Assembly (NCBI GenBank): GCA_019649035.1
Contig: BMAT01010462.1
Span: 23,601-45,743 of the forward strand
Source of the DNA: Elysia marginata
Lineage: Eukaryota; Mollusca; Gastropoda; Plakobranchidae
DNA length: 22,143 bases
Direction of reading: 5' to 3'
Part shown: one piece after another, positions 17,201 to 22,143 of the stretch
Layout: each line of letters opens with the position of its first letter
Numbering within the stretch: the first letter of the stretch is position 1
Program-made: the position numbers and the translations under genes
Notes under the pieces: generated by a model
Told to the model about the DNA's origin: nothing
The model's database searches: none
Seen by the model: only the letters and a program-made list of their open reading frames with translations

Positions 17201-20200
17201 GGAGAACGAATGTGCTCTAGATTCGACAGAATGTCCTTTTACTTCTTTTTTTTTATTCACTTTATTAATCCCTTTCGGGAAATTTGGCTTCGTTACTCGG
17301 CGTAACTGTGTCATTCACAGTGAGACCTGACTCGGTATCTTTCTATTGTCTTTTTGAAAGCATTTAGCATATCCAGGTGCAAGGTGTCTACCAGCTAGAT
17401 CTAGATAGTCTTATACAATAATTAAATTTTGGTGGGCTTAAAAACTACAATGAGTTAGAACATGAGGCAAGGGTTTAGAAAATATAAATATCAGCATTCG
17501 CATTGTTATATCATGTATAGTTATAAGAATGGAATATTAGGCCTCAAGTGCATTATCATATAACGCTATTAATTTGTGAATTACATTCTCCTTTATTAGT
17601 GTTAAAACAAGAGCAGAATCGAATGAAGAAGCTGTAATGAATTCATTCAATTTACTAGTACTGCCTGAGAATTTAAAAAATACGCAAAAAATAAATTGTA
17701 TAGGTCGTATGTTTTAAGAAAACAATGTCGGTTCGCTGATCAGACTTAACGTCATCTTTATCAATGAAGAAAGAAGTTATAGAGTATACCTTAACGCCAT
17801 TATCCACAACCTCCTGCCAGACAACATAACCCTTGTTAAGTTTTCCCACAATGTTAAGTAATCTGTGAAATCGAGATAATATACCATTCAAAAGTTATCA
17901 AACGTGAAGGGTGAGAGGGGTATGTTTCATATGCCGTACATGTACGAAACCCGTACGGTATGTGATTGTGGCAAAAACACAAATTTTGCTTGTTAAATAT
18001 AACTGTCTATTTTAACACTGAGCCTGATTTATCACATAATTAAGCAAGAAGTCATCAGTTTGTATCACGATTCGAGTTTAAAATGAGAAGCTTTTAGAAA
18101 ATTTTTGACTTTTAAAGATTTTTAGAGAATTTAAATCAGCAGAACGGTGGATTTTCTTCCATCTCGATGGAATTATTTCCGCAGCACTGTTACGCTAGTA
18201 AGAGATGAGATGCTTTTTTTTCTTGCCAGGAAGTATTTAACCAAACTGGTTTGCTTATAGTAAATAGATTTTGTAAAATGTTCAGAGATAACATCATGTA
18301 TTTCGTCTTTCACCTCTGCATGTAGTATTGTTCCAGCTTTGAGTAGTTCACGCCGAAACCTTTATCGGTCATAAATTTAGTTATTCTTGGGTTACTTTTC
18401 CTGCCAAAAATGGAGAGAAAGCGCGTGTTGTATTTTACTGCTCATTGGAAAAAGAAAATAACGGTTTGTCAGAAAAAGAAAACTATGAACAAATTTGAAA
18501 GAAACAACACTTTATTTCAATAAAATAAGTTTTCTTTCTTTGACACGTTGTACAGACAAACATTTTAAACAGATTATCTGAACCTTCACCTCCAATGTTA
18601 GATTATGCATCGCTATACTATAATACTTTAATTGATTGATTGATTGAAATTTTTACAAGCCCAGTCCATCATTAAAGATGATCTCAGGGCTTACGATCTC
18701 TTCAGCTGAAGTTTATTTCGATACTTTCATCTTGCCAACCATACAGTAAAATCAAGTTTTTAAAAATCTTAGATACTATTTACAAGTTTTAAAAGTTTTC
18801 TATACATTGCTTCAGATTTTGCCATATAATCCAATCTCTTTCAGATAATCCGAAATCTGAGGGCTTTCACCTCTTGTCTTAAAATGTTTTTGTCTGCTTA
18901 GCAAAAAGTCTGCGCATTCCACTAAAATGTGTTTTACAGTGAGAGGACATTCACAAGCTGTACAATACTATAAAACAGAGGAAGTTGTATAAATTATCTA
19001 AACTTGGTTCAAGGGTAATAACATGCAATATAAAATAAAAGAAATAAAAACAGCATATCTAAAACTTTACTCATATCGAAACTGCATGTAAAGGAACGAC
19101 TCGATTTCAAATCTTATAGTCTAAAATTGAAACTAACCAGCAACTAAAGTCGACCTCGTCTCCTCCAAGGTGAAGGTAGTGATCCGGGTAGACGTCCTTG
19201 ACCTCCGCGAGCAAAGCCTGTAAGAAACTATACGTGCTATTCATAGAGGGGTCAATGGGTCCAAAAGTTCCATCTGGTTTGCCGCCTTTGTAACACGGAG
19301 TCAACAAACCCGCTTGACCTTTACCCCAAGACGCTGTGTGTCCTGAAAAAGACAAGATTCGGAATTCCGGTAGTACACCACTGAGCATATTTCTAAGCAG
19401 AGAATAAGAAAAATAATTAAATAGAGCGTGCAGTAAGGCTTCTCAACAGAGAGCAAAAACCAACAAGGAAACCGTTAATTTCTGACTGATGTTCTAGTTT
19501 GGTTACTCCAGCTTTGGAGCGATTGAGACAAAGACTTCAACAGCCTTCATGCATCTAAGTAATTGCGCTTCTGAGAATCACACTTTTTTGGCTCAAAAAT
19601 GGAAACCCAAGGGCTAGTAAAATACATAAACCGCATTGAAAAAAAAATATTATAATATAGGGCCTACAAGTTATCAAACAGTAAGTAAAAGTTATCCAAA
19701 GCAATCACACTGGCCCATACTATCAGACTGAGAGAGACTGAGAGACAAAGAGCCCTAATAGTATTACATAGGCTTAATCCTTCGACTCATGATATACCAT
19801 AAGAAGTGAAAAATATTCAGATCCGAAAACATAGATATTATATGTTTCTAGATCTTCTTTATGATTGACACAGCGCTGGCCCGAATAACAAGACATACAA
19901 GAATAGTAAACCCGAGATTTTAAAACAATTAACAATCACCGACACCTTGTAAATTTAAATCAGCCATTGTGGATATTGATTACGATCAAAGAAGAGATGA
20001 AAATGGATTTTCACATAAATGTGAAGAACATTTAAATATTTTTTATCTACATATCAGTATCATTTTTCATTTTTAAAATAAAACAGAAAGTAAAAGACAA
20101 ACCTGGGGTATCAAACTCCACCATGACACGGACCCCTCGGATACGGGCATATTCTACGACGCTAGCCACGTCCTTAGGGCTATAGACATGTGTTCTCGGA

Positions 20201-21847
20201 TTGAAGGCTCCCTGTCAGAATGATATGAATAAATTTTTATTTAAAATATCTTATTGTTTTTCATGATGTACGGTAAAATCTGATACAAAGAAAAAGCGTA
20301 AACAGAGTGGGATTCCTAAAGCCAAAAATGAATAAACCGAAAAAAAAAACAGACACTGATTCAAACCAAAACAGTCTTTTGGTGTCTTAGTGATCTCTTT
20401 TTAAAAATTACCATGGCTTAACTAAAGTACGTTTAATTTAAGAACAATTGTTAATTTGCGGTTCTTAGAATTTCGGTCTAAAGCCTGAAGGATCCTCTAC
20501 ATGTTAGCGTGAGATTTTGGAACGATGTAAAACAAAATTTTTTTTCCATTCTTTGGTTGAAACATCAAAATTGAAAATGTTTTAATCTAGTTTTTCTCTG
20601 ATTCCCCATAGGTATCAAGTTAGTAACGTGTATTTGCCAGCTACGCACTACGGCCGCTCGGATTTTGTTGATATTATTCTTAGGTATGGGTGGCTTTGCT
20701 CTCTTTGTATGGTTAATTAAGAATTGGACAGATTATGATACTCCTTTCCAAATTGCTTGATGGTTGGGTCAGCCAGGCTAACTAGCTATAAATATCAGAT
20801 CCTTATACCCGTGATAATAAGTTGCTATCTTGCGTCCAAATGATTGTTTAACAACCATACGTTTAACAAATGTCTAGTATAACGCACAGAAGCATTTATC
20901 TTTGTTGGAGGTAAGTTAAACTCTACCTAGTCGATATCAGGGGACGCCTAAAGTAAATAAAATGGAAATGGTAGTTGAATTTCATGCGCACTAATCAGTT
21001 TAAACTACAACTTATAATTTAACAATATAGCTGCAGCTATCGTATAATGTGTACCGGTAGCCTGTAAATTTCACGACAAAATGTACTTTATCTGGATTTA
21101 GTATGGTTTTAAAAGTTATTATTTGTCTTCTTGTATTGTTTCAAAAAAATGATTATGATATTTATTGATACTTGACTTATATTTACCATTAGGTTTTCAC
21201 TTACGATAAAAAATGGAACGCAGAGGTCGATATCAATGTCTTTTGGCCCATCACAAAACCCAACCAAATTCATTGTTAACTGCAAAGGCCAATCTCTTAA
21301 TTCTTTGCTAAGTGTTCACTTTGCACGAGCTTTTGCAAAATACAGAACTGCTTTAAATTCAATCTGCAATAATTCAACCTCCAATTGAAAAAACATGAAC
21401 TGTTTTTAAACGTACTACTTTATATATTAAACAGAAAGATTATTTTCTATAACTATGGAATTGCATTAGCAAAATATATATAAGAAGTTAAGTTGACTAT
21501 ATAAATCGTAGGCCCTATTTCAATAACAATGCCAATACAAGTAATCAAATTTTTGCACGCCCAATTATGCTTTAAAGTCTAAGAAATAAAATCAGAGAGC
21601 CAAAAATATTTATAAACCTTTAAAGAATGAATAGACTAATGTTTTTCAGGCCATTAAATTCAAAGATTTAGAAAACCAGGCAGTCACTAACTTTGGGATA
21701 ACCATCTTGCAATAAACAAATTCTACAAGACAAACATGTGAGCACCTTTTCGCTCAGCTGTGGAAATCTTTTGCTGACGTATGGAAAAGACTGGATGTCA
21801 ACGATGTGCCAGTGGAACACGTTCATCTTGTTTTGGGCGATGGCATC
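14143..21847 (-). CDS. HEXA/HEXB: Copy B: beta-N-acetylhexosaminidase, GH20, HEXA/HEXB-like; exons 5-13 with stop, 5' part outside window
   Basis: Second, upstream copy of the lysosomal GH20 hexosaminidase. Exons on the minus strand: 21847-21746, 20211-20103, 19342-19138, 18400-18314, 17862-17790, 17075-16904, 16074-15984, 14842-14738, 14206-14143. They total exactly 1008 nt, i.e. 335 residues plus TAA. The whole catalytic barrel is present: [47 protein letters not shown] and [12 protein letters not shown]. The C-terminal cysteines in HRCRM and GFCDV match the family's last disulfide. Several stretches are closer to the human alpha subunit ([21 protein letters not shown]) and others to beta (DWRKYY, HRCRMV), as expected for a lineage outside the vertebrate alpha/beta pair. 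No internal stop or broken splice site was seen, so this part looks functional. Exons 1-4 lie beyond the right edge. Confidence 0.95.
14207..14737 (-). other. Copy B intron 12 (531 nt)
   Basis: Contains a short GA/CA-rich tract at about 14335-14388; otherwise AT-rich with no recognised element. Confidence 0.75.
14738..14842 (-). CDS. HEXA/HEXB: Copy B exon 12: [12 protein letters not shown] block
   Basis: 105 nt, phase 2 to 2, acceptor TTTCCAG|GCCGAG and donor GTGCG|GTAAGT. Read after the split Trp, it gives [17 protein letters not shown] and a HRCRMV ending. [10 protein letters not shown] is diagnostic of eukaryotic hexosaminidases, and the Cys of HRCRM pairs with that of exon 13 in the family. 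Confidence 0.95.
14843..15983 (-). other. Copy B intron 11 (1141 nt) with (GA)n microsatellite
   Basis: A CAGA/GA run lies at about 15661-15745. A minus-strand frame of 63 codons (15437-15628) has no motif and crosses no splice pattern consistent with the gene. Nothing else was recognised. Confidence 0.75.
15984..16074 (-). CDS. HEXA/HEXB: Copy B exon 11: GGEACMWGE block
   Basis: 91 nt, phase 1 to 2, acceptor AATTCCAG|GAACG and donor CACCTG|GTAATC. It encodes [18 protein letters not shown] and [11 protein letters not shown] plus a split Trp. Trp and Glu of MWGE are the conserved residues that contact the sugar in GH20. The plus strand happens to be open here but is not coding. Confidence 0.94.
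16290..16695 (-). mobile_element. tRNA-derived SINE in copy B intron 10
   Basis: On the minus strand a tRNA-like head starts near 16690 (GTGGCTCGGTGTTAAGCGCG, A-box region) with B box GGTTCGATCCC at 16640-16630. A body of about 250 bp follows, then a (TAG)n/(TTG)n tail at about 16375-16290. The head could be mistaken for a tRNA, but its acceptor-side pairing is not convincing and it runs into a SINE body. It is in the same orientation as the gene and a different family from the SINE at 7704. Confidence 0.75.
16904..17075 (-). CDS. HEXA/HEXB: Copy B exon 10: PWYLN substrate-pocket block
   Basis: 172 nt, phase 0 to 1, acceptor CGTTAATAG|GTTAAAG and donor TTCATCG|GTAAGT. It encodes [18 protein letters not shown], then [20 protein letters not shown] and YTVEPLSFI with a split Gly. 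The Trp of HVWK and the Tyr of PWYLN are pocket residues in human HEXA/HEXB. Confidence 0.95.
17246..17400 (-). mobile_element. 3' end of a retroelement in copy B intron 9
   Basis: Minus-strand AAATTTCCCGAAAGGGATTAATAAAG-type sequence followed by an A-rich tail (plus-strand TTTTTTTTTATTC at 17247). GGGATTAATAAAGT is a common 3' terminus of CR1/L2-like LINEs and SINEs that use their machinery. The upstream boundary is not clear. The rest of intron 9 (17076-17789, 714 nt) shows nothing else. Confidence 0.5.
17790..17862 (-). CDS. HEXA/HEXB: Copy B exon 9: YVVWQEV block
   Basis: 73 nt, phase 2 to 0, acceptor TTTCACAG|ATTAC and donor GTTAAG|GTATAC. It encodes [20 protein letters not shown] ending NGVK, close to human alpha [15 protein letters not shown]. 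The Trp of VWQE lines the active-site pocket. No counterpart is visible for copy A. Confidence 0.94.
17863..18313 (-). other. Copy B intron 8 (451 nt)
   Basis: AT-rich. It contains an imperfect inverted repeat, CATATGCCGTAC near 17929-17940 against GTACGGTATGTG near 17953-17964. Little similarity to the corresponding flank of copy A beyond the first tens of bases. Confidence 0.7.
18314..18400 (-). CDS. HEXA/HEXB: Copy B exon 8
   Basis: 87 nt, phase 2 to 2, acceptor TTGGCAG|GAAAAG and donor GCAGAG|GTGAAA. It encodes the same residues as copy A exon 8, including [16 protein letters not shown]. Confidence 0.93.
18624..18964 (-). mobile_element. 5'-truncated LINE 3' end in copy B intron 7, with target duplication
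   Basis: Minus strand: [20 protein letters not shown], then [28 protein letters not shown] and a stop. This is the C-terminal CxxC-PLTVxHIL-C pattern after the RNase H domain of non-LTR retrotransposon polymerases. A 3' UTR of about 170 bp and a (CAAT)n tail at about 18650-18631 follow. ATACTATAA flanks both sides (18615-18623 and 18965-18973), as expected of a target-site duplication. The element is absent at the matching site of copy A. Confidence 0.8.
19138..19342 (-). CDS. HEXA/HEXB: Copy B exon 7: catalytic GGDEV exon
   Basis: 205 nt, phase 1 to 2, acceptor TTTTTCAG|GACAC and donor TGCTG|GTTAGT. The sequence is about five bases from copy A, with one replacement (Val to Ala in [10 protein letters not shown]). 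It carries the catalytic D-E pair in [12 protein letters not shown]. Confidence 0.97.
19343..20102 (-). other. Copy B intron 6 (760 nt)
   Basis: Aligns with parts of copy A intron 6 and lacks its two extra blocks. No gene or repeat recognised. Confidence 0.8.
20103..20211 (-). CDS. HEXA/HEXB: Copy B exon 6
   Basis: 109 nt, phase 0 to 1, acceptor CTGACAG|GGAG and donor CCCCAG|GTTTGT. It encodes [20 protein letters not shown] and [16 protein letters not shown] plus a split Gly. It differs from copy A at four or five residues clustered in the first half (S/P, K/R, QG/KD, D/S). Confidence 0.95.
20212..21745 (-). other. Copy B intron 5 (1534 nt)
   Basis: Aligns with copy A intron 5 along most of its length; shared landmarks include CACTACGGCCGCT near 20646 and TTTTCACTTACGATAAAAAATGGAAC near 21195. 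No gene recognised. Confidence 0.8.
21746..21847 (-). CDS. HEXA/HEXB: Copy B exon 5
   Basis: 102 nt, phase 0 to 0, acceptor CTACAG|GATG and donor GAAAAG|GTGCTC. It encodes [17 protein letters not shown] and [17 protein letters not shown]. It is the first exon of copy B inside the window; exon 4 would lie to the right of position 22143. Confidence 0.95.
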
Positions 21848-22120
21848 CTGTAGTAGAATAAGGAAAACGGCTTGAAGCTTTTTGATCATGTTATATTTTG
21901 CTTTTAATAGCATACACTGACAAAATTAACAGTATGATTAACTATATATCAAGAAACACTAATTGACTGCAGAACAAAATGGCAATGTTTTACTTGAAAG
22001 CTCTTTATAGAACAACTCAATACCAGGAAGCAAGAAAGTAAAGTGCTTACGTTGAATGTTATCAAAACAGCTTTTTATGAAAGTGACACTGTGATGGTAG
22101 ATTATTTGAAAGAATAGAAA

Positions 22121-22143
22121 GGAGGAGGAGGAGGAGGAGGAGG
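22121..22143. repeat. (GGA)n repeat at the right edge, copy B intron 4
   Basis: A GGA run starts where the TAG repeat of copy A intron 4 starts (both follow GATTATTTGAAAGA). Both copies therefore carry a trinucleotide tract at the same intronic site. The remaining visible part of intron 4 (21848-22120) aligns with copy A. Confidence 0.85.

Noticed and set aside
17929..17964. Inverted repeat CATATGCCGTAC / GTACGGTATGTG
   Set aside because: Short, with two mismatches, and in an AT-rich intron; chance is a sufficient explanation.
1..22143. CRISPR array, operon, prophage or other prokaryotic system
   Set aside because: Spliced genes, SINEs, LINEs and microsatellites show a eukaryotic nuclear genome; no regularly spaced repeats with unique spacers were seen.

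Overview
This is an AT-rich animal nuclear window: split genes with GT-AG introns, many microsatellites, tRNA-derived SINEs, fragments of non-LTR retrotransposons and a small terminal-inverted-repeat element. The mix, with its scattered CTAGATCTAGAT words, would fit a lophotrochozoan, perhaps a gastropod mollusc. That placement is inference; the eukaryotic nature is certain.

The coding content is two tandem, head-to-tail copies of a lysosomal beta-N-acetylhexosaminidase gene (glycoside hydrolase family 20, HEXA/HEXB type), both on the minus strand. Transcription runs from high to low coordinates. The upstream gene, copy B, enters from the right edge: exons 5 to 13 lie at 21847 to 14143, ending in a TAA stop. 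Exons 1 to 4 are outside the window. About 3.5 kb further on, the downstream gene, copy A, starts with an ATG at 10681. Its exons 1 to 8 run to 1817 and the gene would leave at the left edge. All 17 exons have AG acceptors and GT donors, and the reading phase is conserved across every junction. The visible parts are 1139 nt (about 379 codons) for copy A and 1008 nt (335 codons plus stop) for copy B. Exons 1-4 of A plus 5-13 of B add up to about 547 residues, the normal family size.

Exons 5 to 8 are present in both copies, and much of the intron sequence between them still aligns, so the duplication is fairly recent. Since then the copies have diverged by a LINE insertion with a target-site duplication in intron 7 of B, by two large insertion/deletion differences in intron 6, and by uneven exon divergence. 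Homology stops a few tens of bases beyond exon 8, and copy A shows no exon 9 in the remaining 1.8 kb, so whether A is complete cannot be decided here.

Region by region: 1-214 CT-rich microsatellite; 970-1456 MITE-like element; 1817-10681 copy A, with a 400 bp TAG-repeat in intron 4 and a SINE in intron 3; 10682-14142 intergenic DNA with CT/TA microsatellites and a decayed LINE endonuclease fragment; 14143-21847 copy B, with a SINE in intron 10, a retroelement tail in intron 9 and a LINE 3' end in intron 7; 22121-22143 a GGA repeat at the right edge.

Both products are expected to remove terminal beta-linked GlcNAc or GalNAc from glycans and glycolipids in lysosomes, or as secreted enzymes. 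I found no sign of a previously undescribed multi-gene system; the interest lies in the gene duplication and what has happened since.
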